Of a stretch of DNA of 64,000 bases, positions 1-9,350 are shown one piece after another. The notes under the pieces are model-generated. The model was not told the DNA's origin and searched no databases. It saw nothing but the letters and a program-made list of their open reading frames with translations. This stretch comes from Halobellus salinus. Its GTDB lineage: Archaea; Halobacteriota; Halobacteria; Halobacteriales; Haloferacaceae. Within the stretch, counting starts at the first letter, position 1. Each line of letters opens with the position of its first letter. The position numbers and the translations under genes were made by a program. The stretch spans positions 98,125 through 162,124 of the forward strand of contig NZ_BMOC01000005.1 of assembly GCF_014646875.1 (NCBI RefSeq), in the 5' to 3' direction.

Positions 1-456
1 CAGGAACTCCGGGTCTCGAAAATCCGGAACGGGACGGTGATCGACCACCTCGCCGCCGGCCAGGCGCTGAACGTGCTCGCCCTGTTGGGAATCGACGGCT
101 CGGGTGGCGAGGGCGTCTCGGTCGGGATGAACGTCCCCTCGGACACGCTCGCGACCAAGGACATCGTGAAAGTCGAAGACCGCGAACTGAGCCAGTCGGA
201 AGTCGACGTGTTGGCGGTGATCTCGCCGGAGGCGACGATCAATATCATCCGGGAGTACGACGTGATCGAGAAACAGCGGATCGACCGGCCCGAATCGGTC
301 GACGGCGTGCTCTCGTGTCCGAACCGCAACTGCATCACGACCGGCGACGAACCCATTCGAACGCGTTTTGCCGTCCTCGAGGAGGGGCTCCGGTGTCACT
401 ACTGCGGCGAGATAATCAGGGAATCGGAGATCACCGCCCACCTCACCGTGACGTAG
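1..456 (+). CDS. pyrI: Aspartate carbamoyltransferase regulatory chain, 5' end outside window
   Basis: This is the regulatory subunit of aspartate carbamoyltransferase, the first committed enzyme of pyrimidine synthesis; it binds nucleotide effectors and holds the PyrB trimers together. The reading frame is open from base 1, so the start lies upstream; the GTG at 37 is internal because the preceding codons (QELRVSKIRNGT) match the family N-terminus. The C-terminal zinc domain is visible as CPNRNC followed about 20 residues later by CHYC, the four structural cysteines. pyrB would be expected immediately upstream, outside the window. It ends in TAG. Confidence 0.96.
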   Translation, partial: QELRVSKIRNGTVIDHLAAGQALNVLALLGIDGSGGEGVSVGMNVPSDTLATKDIVKVEDRELSQSEVDVLAVISPEATINIIREYDVIEKQRIDRPESVDGVLSCPNRNCITTGDEPIRTRFAVLEEGLRCHYCGEIIRESEITAHLTVT

Positions 457-539
457 TCCGGCGCCCGTTCGACGCCGGGGTCCGCCCGCGTGGAGCCCGG
501 AGGGCAACGGTTTTGTACCGAGACCAAATATTCCAGGAT

Positions 540-650
540 ATGTCCGGCAAAGCGAAGTTCATCCTGGCACTGGCGCTCGTGGCGGTCATCTACTTCCTCG
601 TCTCCGGCGACGAGGACCCCATCGAGGTCGACGTCGACGGCGACGAGTAA
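540..650 (+). CDS. Small single-span membrane protein, 36 aa
   Basis: A 36-residue peptide begins MSGKAKF, continues with one hydrophobic segment (about residues 7-22) and ends in a strongly acidic tail. This is the usual form of haloarchaeal mini membrane proteins. An AT-rich stretch (accaaatattccagg) lies just upstream, consistent with a short-leader transcript. Function unknown. It sits alone between pyrI and a 24-bp tandem repeat array. Confidence 0.6.
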   Translation: MSGKAKFILALALVAVIYFLVSGDEDPIEVDVDGDE

Positions 651-666
651 CCCCGCCAGACAGCCC

Positions 667-810
667 GCGTATCACACGACAGCGACGGCCGCGTATCACA
701 CGACAGCGACGGCCGCGTATCACACGACAGCGACGGCCGCGTATCACACGACAGCGACGGCCGCGTACCACACGACAGCGACGGCCGCGTACCACACGAC
801 AGCGACGGCC
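667..810 (+). repeat. Six tandem copies of a 24-bp unit
   Basis: Six perfectly phased 24-base units, each starting GCGTAtCACACGACAGCG. Copies 1-4 carry T and copies 5-6 carry C at the sixth base; otherwise they are identical. The period is divisible by three, so one frame reads as a repeated AYHTTATA octapeptide, but no supported start or gene surrounds it. There are no spacers, so this is a minisatellite and not a CRISPR array. Confidence 0.95.
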
Positions 811-923
811 GCGACAACATCCGGTCGGCGCCGACGTCGCCGCGCGCCACCGTTTCTGCAGCCCCACTATCCGCCTGAACGGCCCTCCGACGGACTGATA
901 CGGGTCCGCGGCGAACTGCAGGT

Positions 924-1778
924 ATGTACGGCGTCGTCACCCGGAACGCCGAGGAAGTCGAGTGGTCGGAGTTCGGGGTCGGGTTTTACGAGGTAAAAGA
1001 CGTGACCGGCCGGGCTGCCGAACCCCTCCCGAACGCGACGAATATGGTGTCGTGTTTCGGCGACACCGCAGCCGCGGACGCCGACCCGGAACTGGTTCCG
1101 GTCGACGATGAGGGGACGCCCGCGACCCGCGAGCAGCGGTACTTCGATTGGTCGTACGTCTGTCCGACCCACGAGGAGTACCGCGCGGGCCTCTTCGAGA
1201 TCGTTGAGGACTGCGTGGCCGCGAACCCGGATGTCAGGCTCGACGACATCGGATTTCCCCGGTCGGAGTACTGCCGGTGTGACAGGTGCGACCGTCTGTT
1301 CGCTGAGAGTGGCCACGACGACCGGTTCGCGTGGCGGGCCGCGGAGGTCACCGGCTTCGTCGCCGACGCCGTGGCACAGGTTCCGGGGAGGGCGTACCTC
1401 ACCTTGTACCCCGATCCGTACCCCGAGCACCTCTACCGACGGTCCGGAGTCGACGTGACGGCACTGGCCGAGCACGTTGATGAGTTCGTGATCCCACTGT
1501 ACGACATCCACTACGCGACGACCTACTGGGTGGAGACCATCGCGAAAGGGTTCGAGAGCCTGCTTTCTTCGACTGGTACGCCGTTTTCGATCGAACTCTA
1601 CGCCGTCGACGTCGACTTAGACGACCTGGTCCACGCGGCTGAAGTGGCTGGAACCTACGCCGAGAACGTCTACTTCGGGTACGACGCGTCGAACGCCGCC
1701 GCGGCGATCCGGCGGAAGGACGCCGACGCGAGAGGCGGCGTGACACACCACCCCGACGGCGACGCCGAGTCCGGGTGA
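924..1778 (+). CDS. Conserved haloarchaeal hypothetical protein with a CxCxxC motif
   Basis: 284 residues, soluble and acidic, with no signal peptide or membrane segment. A metal- or redox-type triad C117, C119, C122 (EYCRCDRC) lies in the middle, and a further FDWSYVCP cysteine precedes it. Alternating hydrophobic strands (for example LTLYPDPYP, EFVIPLYDIHY, FSIELYAVDV, NVYFGYDAS) recall a TIM-barrel glycoside-hydrolase-like fold; that is inference only. The start ATG at 924 gives a sensible N-terminus (MYGVVTRNAEE). No functional assignment is possible; it appears monocistronic. Confidence 0.8.
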   Translation: MYGVVTRNAEEVEWSEFGVGFYEVKDVTGRAAEPLPNATNMVSCFGDTAAADADPELVPVDDEGTPATREQRYFDWSYVCPTHEEYRAGLFEIVEDCVAANPDVRLDDIGFPRSEYCRCDRCDRLFAESGHDDRFAWRAAEVTGFVADAVAQVPGRAYLTLYPDPYPEHLYRRSGVDVTALAEHVDEFVIPLYDIHYATTYWVETIAKGFESLLSSTGTPFSIELYAVDVDLDDLVHAAEVAGTYAENVYFGYDASNAAAAIRRKDADARGGVTHHPDGDAESG

Positions 1779-1800
1779 GACCGTCGGGCGAGGCGTGCGG

Positions 1801-1914
1801 TCAGAGCACGCCCGAGACGAACGCGACCACGACGATCCCGCCGACGAACACGGCCGCAGCGAAGACGAAGAGCCCCGTGAGGAGCCGGCGCTGTTTCGGG
1901 GACGGTTCAGCCAT
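1801..1914 (-). CDS. Small single-span membrane protein, 37 aa
   Basis: A 37-residue peptide starts MAEPSPKQRR and then forms one strongly hydrophobic helix of about 24 residues rich in V, F, A and G. The positive cluster KQRR before the helix predicts an N-in orientation. It is followed on the same strand by nothing close and shares the intergenic space with the end of the upstream plus-strand gene. Small proteins of this form are common in haloarchaea. Function unknown. Confidence 0.6.
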   Translation of the reverse strand: MAEPSPKQRRLLTGLFVFAAAVFVGGIVVVAFVSGVL

Positions 1915-1998
1915 ACCCCTAGTAGGAACCCTTCGCTAATATACTCGCTGGCACATCGGCGGCGAACCGGCACCGCCCCTGTCGGTTGGTTCGGCCCC

Positions 1999-3038
1999 TT
2001 ACCGGAGCGGATCGAACGACCCGGCGAGCCCCGGACCGGCGGGGACCGCCATCCGGCCGGTATCGACCGGAGCCGGGTCGGAAGCGAGGTCCGACGCGAG
2101 CCGACCGCCGGTTGCCAACCCGCAGGCGCGGACGTCGGAGAGTGCGGCGGCGACGTGGAGCGCCCCGGTCCGGGCGACGACACCGTCGATCGTCGTGGTC
2201 ACGACGGTATCCACACCCCGGGCTGACGCTCTGCGGGCGAGCTCACAGGTTCGGACCGGCCCACCGAGCGCCATCGGCTTGCAGACGACGACGTCGGCGG
2301 CGTCGGCGGCAAGTGTCGCATCGACCCCCGCAGTCGCAACCGACTCGTCAACGGCGATGTCGACTCCGCGGCCGCGCACGGCTGCGTTACCCGCGAGGTC
2401 GGACGCAGGACGGGGCTGTTCGACGTACGCGAACCCCAGGTCGGCAGCGAGGTCGATCAGCCGTTCGGCCGTTGGGCGATCCCACGCGCCGTTTGCGTCG
2501 GCGCGGAGCGCGACGCCGTCGCCAGCGGCGTCTCTAGCCGCGCGCAACCGGGCCGCATCCGCGTCCGGCTCCCGTGCACCGACCTTCAGTTTCACCGCCT
2601 CGTATCCGGCTTCGACGGCCGCACGGGTCGCTTCCGCGGTCGCCTCAACGGTCGCGTCGCCGACGGTCGCGTTGACCGGGACGGACTCCGCAGGCGATCC
2701 GTCCGCGAGCCACGCGGCGAGCGACTTGCCGGCCGCTTGAGCCCGGGCGTCGGCCCAGGCGAGTTCGACGCCGTGTCGCGCTGCAGGTGTTGTGCCGTCG
2801 ATCCGGTCGATCGGGTCCGTGATTGCTGAGTTGCCGACGCCACTCCCGCCGGCCGCGCCCGAGAGAGCGGCCTCGCAGTCGTCGTACGACTCCGTCCATC
2901 CCGGAAGCGGCGCGGCCTCGCCGACCCCTCGGTGGCCGTCGGACTCCACGCGGACGACGAACCCGCGACGCTCCTCGATCCGCCCGGCAGCAGTTCCGAG
3001 CGGCGAGGACAGCCGGAGCGAGAAGGCGTCATACCGGA

Positions 3039-3042
<4 letters not shown>
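1999..3042 (-). CDS. menC: o-Succinylbenzoate synthase (enolase superfamily)
   Basis: MenC dehydrates SHCHC to o-succinylbenzoate in menaquinone synthesis. The 347-residue protein has the enolase/muconate-lactonizing layout: a capping domain, then a barrel with the catalytic KxK pair (K151, K153 in KLKVG), metal ligands D182 (ADANGAW), E208 (VEQP) and D232 (VDES), and the second catalytic lysine K255 (VCKPMALGG). The ATG at 3042 overlaps the menA stop (ATGA, 3039-3042), so the two genes are translationally coupled. All key residues are present. Confidence 0.94.
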
Positions 3043-3989
<947 letters not shown>

Positions 3990-4065
3990 TGTGAGCGTGT
4001 GGGGACGGGGAGGGTGTGAAAGTTCGGATCCGTTCTTATGCGATGAGTGAAAGGCAGTGTCGGAT

Positions 4066-4365
4066 TCATCCCCGCGCTAAGGCACTGTCTCTTACCCATA
4101 AGTCCACCAAGTTCCAAACAGACGTTTCAGACGCTGTCGACCCCAATCTACACTCAGAAGATCGAGGTAAGGAGTGAGTCGGGCGGTGATCTCGGCAGTC
4201 GGGGGTTACTGAACACGGGTAACCAAGATCGCCAAAACCGGTCCATAACGGTATAACGCCCGCAGATATCGATATTTTGCCCGAAGTAATCGACCTCGGC
4301 AACAACTCGATTTGTGGGTAAGAGACAGCGCTAAAGCACGGGGCTTTCTCCTCGATTCTCCGTAA
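4066..4365 (-). mobile_element. IS200/IS605-type right-end remnant interrupted by a MITE
   Basis: Bases 4331-4365 are the exact reverse complement of 54661-54695 (35 of 35). The motif reads, on the minus strand, a conserved lead-in, then CCCCGTGCTTTAG, the left arm and loop of a hairpin. The other arm (CGGGGATGAA on the minus strand) is at about 4066-4076, displaced by the 244-bp insertion at 4085-4328. Such hairpins followed by GGAGGATGTCA-like sequence mark right ends of haloarchaeal IS200/IS605 (IS1341-type) elements. No tnpA or tnpB is nearby. Confidence 0.6.
4085..4328. mobile_element. 244-bp MITE with IS50-like terminal repeats and a 10-bp target duplication
   Basis: The terminal inverted repeats begin CTGTCTCTTACCCA at both ends and match in 18 of 21 positions. 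Flanking direct repeats are cgctaaggca (4075-4084) and cgctaaagca (4329-4338), 9 of 10 identical, as expected for a target-site duplication. The first ten bases equal those of the Tn5/IS50 mosaic end, suggesting mobilisation by an IS4-superfamily transposase encoded elsewhere. There is no internal reading frame of note. Confidence 0.65.
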
Positions 4366-4497
4366 GCTAAGGTATGTTGATACCCGGGAGTGTCGGTCGC
4401 CGTCACATAGTATAGTCAACAGAATAAGTAGGGGCCTCTAACGCGGCGTGTATCGATCCGCTTCCTCCGTGATTGATTATGCGTCTGCGGAGCATCC

Positions 4498-4621
4498 GCC
4501 GCCGACGAGCGGCCGGAGGCCGCGACGTCGGCGGAGTTTTTTGGTCCAGATTTTTTGTGCGGAGGGTTCCCGCAGCGAGCGAAGCGAGCGAGGAAACCCT
4601 CCGTATCAAAAAAGGTGGGTT
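4498..4621. terminator. Poly-T terminator and hairpins downstream of menB
   Basis: On the minus strand, directly after the menB stop, ACCTTTTTTGA (4605-4617) is a T-run of the kind that ends archaeal transcripts. It is followed by a hairpin with arms cggagggtt (4560-4568) and aaccctccg (4595-4603), and then a GC-rich inverted repeat at about 4498-4536 flanked by TTTTTT on the plus strand. The hairpins may instead be repeat debris; the T-run is the firmer signal. Confidence 0.45.
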
Positions 4622-5539
4622 CTAGTAGTGCCACGGATACTCGGAGAAGTCGGGGTCCCGCCCCTCCAGGAACGCGTCTCGCCCCTCCTGTGCCTCCGCG
4701 GTCATGTACGCGAGCCGGGTGGCCTCACCCGAAAACACCTGTTGACCGACCAGCCCGTCGTCGGTCATATTGAACGCGTACTTCAGCATTCGTATCGCGG
4801 TTGGGGATTTATCGGTCATCTCCGCGGCCCACTCGAGGGCGACATCCTCGAGGTCCGCGTGGGCGATCGCCTCGTTTGCCATCCCCATCTCCACCGCCTC
4901 CTCGGCGGAGTAGGTCTTCCCGCGGAAGAAGATCTCTCGAGCCTTCTTTTGGCCCACCTGCTTCGCGAGATACGCCGACCCGAACCCGCCGTCGAACGAC
5001 GCCACGTCCGGGTCGGTCTGGAGGAACTTCGCGTGGTCCGCCGACGCCAGCGTGAGGTCGCAGATCACGTGCAGCGAGTGGCCGCCGCCGACCGCCCACC
5101 CCGGGACGACTGCGACGACGGGTTTGGGCATAAACCGGATCAGCCGCTGCACCTCCAAGATGTGGAGTCGGCCGGCCTTCGCTTCCTGTACGAGGGGGTC
5201 GTCGCCCTCGGCAGCCTCGTCGTCGTCGCGGTACTCGTACCCCGACTCCCCGCGGACCGACTGGTCGCCGCCGGCACAGAACGCCCACCCGCCGTCCTTC
5301 GGTGAGGGGCCGTTGCCGGTGAGCAGCACGCAACCGATATCGGCCTGCTTTCTGGCGTGATCCAAGGCGGCGTAGAGTTCGTCGACCGTTCCGGGGCGGA
5401 AGGCGTTGCGCTTCTCGGGGCGGTCGAACGCGATCCGCACCACGGGAACGCCAACCGCGCGGTGGTAGGTGATGTCGTCGAACGCGTCGGCGCCGTCAAC
5501 GGCCTCCCACCGGTCGGCGTCGAAGATCTCCGAGACCAT
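4622..5539 (-). CDS. menB: 1,4-Dihydroxy-2-naphthoyl-CoA synthase
   Basis: A crotonase-fold enzyme that cyclises o-succinylbenzoyl-CoA to DHNA-CoA. It has 305 residues from MVSEIFDADRWE; the frame stays open for 22 more codons, but those do not resemble the family. MenB hallmarks are present: RPEKRNAF near the N-terminus, the FCAGGDQ oxyanion region, GWAVGGGHSLH, and the catalytic-site Asp in ASFDGG, followed by the MenB-type C-terminus ending PWHY. It is separated by 62 bases from menD and probably co-transcribed with it. It ends in TAG. Confidence 0.95.
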   Translation of the reverse strand: MVSEIFDADRWEAVDGADAFDDITYHRAVGVPVVRIAFDRPEKRNAFRPGTVDELYAALDHARKQADIGCVLLTGNGPSPKDGGWAFCAGGDQSVRGESGYEYRDDDEAAEGDDPLVQEAKAGRLHILEVQRLIRFMPKPVVAVVPGWAVGGGHSLHVICDLTLASADHAKFLQTDPDVASFDGGFGSAYLAKQVGQKKAREIFFRGKTYSAEEAVEMGMANEAIAHADLEDVALEWAAEMTDKSPTAIRMLKYAFNMTDDGLVGQQVFSGEATRLAYMTAEAQEGRDAFLEGRDPDFSEYPWHY

Positions 5540-5601
5540 ACTCAGTGGCCGGACGGTGGCCGCAAAAAGATTCGTTTCGGGGGCGGCGCACCCTTGAGCC
5601 C

Positions 5602-7362
5602 TCACGTTGTCGCGTTGAGCACTCGATCGACCGCCCGCTCGCGGAGCCGTTCGCGAACCTGGTGGCTCGCCCCCGCGTCGGTCCGAACCTCGATGACGTG
5701 AGACCCCTCCGACGCCGTCGCCTCCGTGTACGCCTCGCGAAACGCGTCCCGGTCCTCACCCTCGATTCGGGCGAACGAGAGGTCATAGAGGTCGGCTGAC
5801 GGCTGAAAATCCAGGCCGTGGGGCGTCACGAACTGCGAGGTGAAGGGGGGGTCGTACGACTCGATCGGGAGCATGTGGAAGATCCCACCGCCGTCGTTGT
5901 TGAGCAAGACGATCGTGGCGTCGACGTCGCACCGCTGCAGCGCCACCAACCCGTTCATGTCGTGGTAGTACGCCAGGTCCCCAATGACGAGCGTGAGGTC
6001 GTCGGTCGTCGCCGACCCCGCGCCGAGCGCGGTGGAGGTGATGCCGTCGATCCCCGACGCGCCGCGGTTTCCGAGGGCTGTGAGGGACGCGGTCGTCGGC
6101 GCGCCGAACCGGTCGAGGTCCCGGACTGGCATCGAGTTCGAGACGAACAGCGTCGACGGGTCGGGCGCGAGATCGACGACATCTGCCAGGATCCGACCCT
6201 CACAGAACGACTCGGACTCCTCTACGACGCCGGCGTGCGCTGCGTCCGCACCGACCCACCGCTCGCGCCACGCGTCGCTACCCGGACCGGCCAGGAGCCG
6301 CGACAGCCGGCCGAACAGCCGGGTGGGGTCGGCGACGACCAGGTCGGTCGCGGTGAACTCCGCTTCGCGCCACCCCGCAGCGGGATCAACCACGTACTGG
6401 TCGGCGTCGACCGCGCCGAGGTAGTTCCGGAGGGGCTTCGATGTCGGCGACGCCCCGGCGCGGACGACGACATCGGGGTCGGGCCACGCGTCCCGAACCC
6501 GGTCGCCGAGGTAGCCGTCGTACCCGCCGATCACGGGCGTCGTTCGGACGATCCCACCGTAGCGGACGCCGGAGAGCGGGTCAGCCACCACCGGGAAGCC
6601 GCTGGCGTGGGCGAACGCGGCCACCGCCTCGGGGTTGAGACCCGGCGAGTCGTCAGGGCCGACTACAATCAGTCCGCGCGACTCCGACACCGACGACGCC
6701 AGGGCCCGGAGCCGGTCGTCGTCGAGCCCGGGGACGCCCCCAATCGCGTCGACGAAGGCGCCATCTCGCCCCGCAACCGCGGGTTCCGGGAGGTCCGACG
6801 GAACGTCACCCGATACGGGCGTCGGCTCAAGCGGCTTCCGGAACGGGAGGTTCAGGTGGACTGGTCCGGCGGGGGTGCCCGTCGCGCGGGTCACAGCGCG
6901 GGCCGCGGTCGTCCGGAGCGACCGGAGCCTCCGGGGCGTCGCTTCGGGGTCGGCGACGTCGCGGTACCACCGGACGGCGTCGCCGTAGAGCTTCTCCTGA
7001 TCGATCGTCTGGTTCGCTCCCGAGTCCCGGATCTCCGGGGGGCGGTCGGCGGTCAAAACGAGCAGAGGCACCCGCGATTGTGACGCCTCGATCACCGCCG
7101 GGTGGTAGTTTGCGGCGGCGGTCCCGGAGGTACAGACGAGCGGCGTGACCTCGCCGGTCCGGCGGGCCCGGCCGAGCGCGAAATACGCCGACGAACGCTC
7201 ATCGAGGTGCGAGAGGATCCGAATGTCGTCGTGTCGGTGAAACGCGACGGTCAGCGGCGTTGACCGGCTTCCGGGAGAGACACACACCGTATCGATCCCC
7301 GAAGCCGCGAGTTCGTCGGCCAGCACACGCCCCCAGAGGGTGTTCCGGTTCGGATCGGTCAC
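5602..7362 (-). CDS. menD: SEPHCHC synthase (ThDP-dependent)
   Basis: MenD condenses isochorismate with 2-oxoglutarate using thiamine diphosphate. It has 586 residues from GTG at 7362 (VTDPNRNTLWG), where family similarity begins; upstream codons in frame are low-complexity and overlap the end of menF. Seen in order: SPGSRST (29-35), the ThDP-activating Glu in HLDERSSAY, TSGTAAANYHPAV, LTADRPPEIRDSGANQ, then NRGASGIDG and the GDLAYYHDMNGL...NNDGGG cofactor motif in the C-terminal domain. It lies 46 bases behind menF on the same strand. Confidence 0.94.
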   Translation of the reverse strand: MTDPNRNTLWGRVLADELAASGIDTVCVSPGSRSTPLTVAFHRHDDIRILSHLDERSSAYFALGRARRTGEVTPLVCTSGTAAANYHPAVIEASQSRVPLLVLTADRPPEIRDSGANQTIDQEKLYGDAVRWYRDVADPEATPRRLRSLRTTAARAVTRATGTPAGPVHLNLPFRKPLEPTPVSGDVPSDLPEPAVAGRDGAFVDAIGGVPGLDDDRLRALASSVSESRGLIVVGPDDSPGLNPEAVAAFAHASGFPVVADPLSGVRYGGIVRTTPVIGGYDGYLGDRVRDAWPDPDVVVRAGASPTSKPLRNYLGAVDADQYVVDPAAGWREAEFTATDLVVADPTRLFGRLSRLLAGPGSDAWRERWVGADAAHAGVVEESESFCEGRILADVVDLAPDPSTLFVSNSMPVRDLDRFGAPTTASLTALGNRGASGIDGITSTALGAGSATTDDLTLVIGDLAYYHDMNGLVALQRCDVDATIVLLNNDGGGIFHMLPIESYDPPFTSQFVTPHGLDFQPSADLYDLSFARIEGEDRDAFREAYTEATASEGSHVIEVRTDAGASHQVRERLRERAVDRVLNATT

Positions 7363-7408
7363 GGGGGTCGGCCCCCCTGGGCGGCCGCAACGCGGTCGAG
7401 CCCCCCTC

Positions 7409-8770
7409 TCACCGTCCGTGTGCCTCCCGTTCGAGTTCATCGAGGATCGGCCGATACTTGAGCTGGACCTCATCCCACTCCCGGTCGGGGTCGGAGTCGG
7501 AGACGATGCCGACACCCGCAAACAGCGTCGCTGTGTCGCCGCGAGCCACGGCAGACCGGAGCGCGACCGCGAACGTGCCGTACCCCGCGGCGTCGATCCA
7601 CCCGACCGGGGCGGCGTACCATCCGCGGTCGAACGGCTCGGTCTCCCGGATGGTTTCGAGCGCCCGCTCCGGCGGCAGCCCGCCGACTGCGGGCGTCGGA
7701 TGCAGCGCTTCGACGAGGGACAGCACGTGTTCGGCGGTGTCGAGCGTCGCGGTGATTGGGGTCCGGAGGTGCTGGACGGTGGCGAGCCGCCGGATCCGTC
7801 GCGGGCCGGCGCTCACCGACGCCGCAAAGGGCGCGAGTTGTGCTTTGATCGTGTCCGCAACGAGTTGGTGTTCGTGGACGTTCTTGTCGTCCGCGGCGAG
7901 TTCAGCCGCCAACCACTCGTCCTCCTCGGCGGTCTCCCCGCGGCCGGTCGTGCCGGCGAGCGCGTCGGTTTCGACCGTCCGACCCCTGACCGACACCAGT
8001 CGCTCGGGTGTCGCCCCGAACAGCGACGCCCGCGTTCTCCCCGACCCGGGGTCGGGTTCGACGAGGAACCGGTAACAGTCGGGGTACCGCTCGCCCAACC
8101 GGGAGAGCACATCCGGCAGGGAGAGGTCGCCGTCGAGGTCGACGTCGAGCGCCTGCGCGAGCACGACTTTCCGCAGATTGCCCGAATCGATCCGGTCAAC
8201 CGCGGCCGCAACGCCGCTCCGCCAGTCGTCCCGTGCGGTCGTCCGGCGCCGACCGCGCACACCCGGCGGGTCCGCGGGGTCGCCGGCGTCCGGCAGCGAC
8301 TCGATCCGGTCGCGCTCCGTTTCGAGGCGTGACTCCACCGACTCGGGGGTCACGTCCGGCCCCACTGCGTTGACGGTCAGCCACGCGTCGTCGCCGACCC
8401 AGGTGACCTGTACGCGCGGAAACACGAAGCGTGCGCCGGGGAAGTCCTCCCACGGAGCGCTGTCGGTGCTGTCGGGGTGAAACCCGAACGCCCCGAACAG
8501 CCTGGGTCTGGCGGCCTCGGTGCCGGCGTGGACGTCGCCAGACGCGAACAACGCCTCGGCGGCCTCCCGGATGGTGTCGAATCGACCCGCCCCGTCGGTG
8601 GTCAGCGTTGCTGCGGCGCCCTCTCCCGCCACGGTCGCCTCCTCGGGAGCACTCCAGACTGTCCGCGGAGCGTCGGCGGCGGAGAGCACGGACCGGAACG
8701 ACGGCGGCGTGACGGGGACCGATCGACTGACGAGGTGCGTACCCGCCGCGTCGGTCCGCAACGGTTCCAT
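7409..8770 (-). CDS. menF: Isochorismate synthase
   Basis: Converts chorismate to isochorismate, the entry to menaquinone synthesis. It has 453 residues of the chorismate-utilising fold: KVVLAQALDVDL, FGATPERLVS, DALAGTTGRG, the HTxxTP-like QHLRTPITATL, LHPTPAVGG, and the C-terminal FAGVGIVSDSDPDREW block. I use the ATG at 8770 and not the one at 8791 because a TATA element (8795-8806, minus strand) would place the transcript start near 8774. It is the promoter-proximal gene of menF-menD-menB. Confidence 0.93.
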   Translation of the reverse strand: MEPLRTDAAGTHLVSRSVPVTPPSFRSVLSAADAPRTVWSAPEEATVAGEGAAATLTTDGAGRFDTIREAAEALFASGDVHAGTEAARPRLFGAFGFHPDSTDSAPWEDFPGARFVFPRVQVTWVGDDAWLTVNAVGPDVTPESVESRLETERDRIESLPDAGDPADPPGVRGRRRTTARDDWRSGVAAAVDRIDSGNLRKVVLAQALDVDLDGDLSLPDVLSRLGERYPDCYRFLVEPDPGSGRTRASLFGATPERLVSVRGRTVETDALAGTTGRGETAEEDEWLAAELAADDKNVHEHQLVADTIKAQLAPFAASVSAGPRRIRRLATVQHLRTPITATLDTAEHVLSLVEALHPTPAVGGLPPERALETIRETEPFDRGWYAAPVGWIDAAGYGTFAVALRSAVARGDTATLFAGVGIVSDSDPDREWDEVQLKYRPILDELEREAHGR

Positions 8771-8790
8771 TGTCGAGTTTCGGAACGCCA

Positions 8791-8810
8791 CTGACTTTTA
8801 TTTGACTATC
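8791..8810 (-). promoter_or_regulatory. TATA element of the menF operon
   Basis: On the minus strand the sequence reads gtcaaataaaagtc, centred at about 8800. This is about 30 bases before the chosen ATG at 8770, the spacing expected for a nearly leaderless haloarchaeal transcript. Confidence 0.5.
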
Positions 8811-9350
8811 CCGCCGACGTTTTGCCGCGCTCGGTCACTTCGTCGCCGGGTTTCGCCCGGTTGCTAGCGGGACCCCCGGTCCCGCCCCGTTCCTCCGCTG
8901 GCAAAAGCTCGGCCAAAATCTCTGTGTCACCCCCTCAGTCGCGGCTTCGCCGCTCCGTCGAGGGTTCCTCATACTGTCGGCTATAGTCGCGTGACGTATT
9001 TCGACACCCCGGGGTGTCGAAAATCTTCACGTAGTTATAGCCGACAGTATCAGCCCGCTCGCTCCTTCCGGTCGCTCGCGGTACGTGGCTCGTCTGTACT
9101 GAGCGACCTGGGTTGGTTGTTTCGACTGCATTTCGCCGGAGTACTCGGTAGAGTATGCGTTCGGGTGGAGCATCCGCGAGCGGGGCGAGACGGCGAGTTG
9201 TCTCGCTTCTTCGCGGGCGACCCGGAGTCGCCCGTCAAAAGCGGTGCGCCGCAGGCGCACCCGACGCAGTAAAACAGTGGGCTGTACCGAGCGAACTGAT
9301 CGAACCCGGTACGTGTCTGAACTGTGGGATGGGACCCGCTGTACCGCCAG
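8811..9350. other. Gene-free stretch with decayed repeat sequence
   Basis: About 540 bases between menF and the sulfite-oxidase-like gene without a supportable gene. It contains small GC-rich hairpins (for example ccgggtttcgcccgg), a long palindrome at 8971-9050 described separately, and CGCTCGCTCC-type low-complexity sequence common in haloarchaeal intergenic regions. A 77-codon minus-strand frame at 9027-9260 has no recognisable features and overlaps the palindrome, so I do not call it. Confidence 0.6.
8971..9050. repeat. 80-bp near-perfect palindrome, possible MITE
   Basis: The outer arms atactgtcggctata (8971-8985) and its exact complement (9036-9050) flank a second perfect palindrome tttcgacacccc/ggggtgtcgaaa centred at 9010/9011. 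In total about 40-base arms match apart from a short mismatched block. No target duplication is visible. It could be a miniature inverted-repeat element or a strong transcript hairpin. Confidence 0.7.

Noticed and set aside
667..810. CRISPR array
   Set aside because: The repeats are head-to-tail with no spacers and no cas genes are nearby; they are a minisatellite.
867..1511. Minus-strand frame opposite the 284-aa gene
   Set aside because: Arginine-rich, codon-shadow composition opposite a better-supported plus-strand gene.
9027..9260. 77-codon minus-strand frame
   Set aside because: No family features; it overlaps the 80-bp palindrome and low-complexity sequence.
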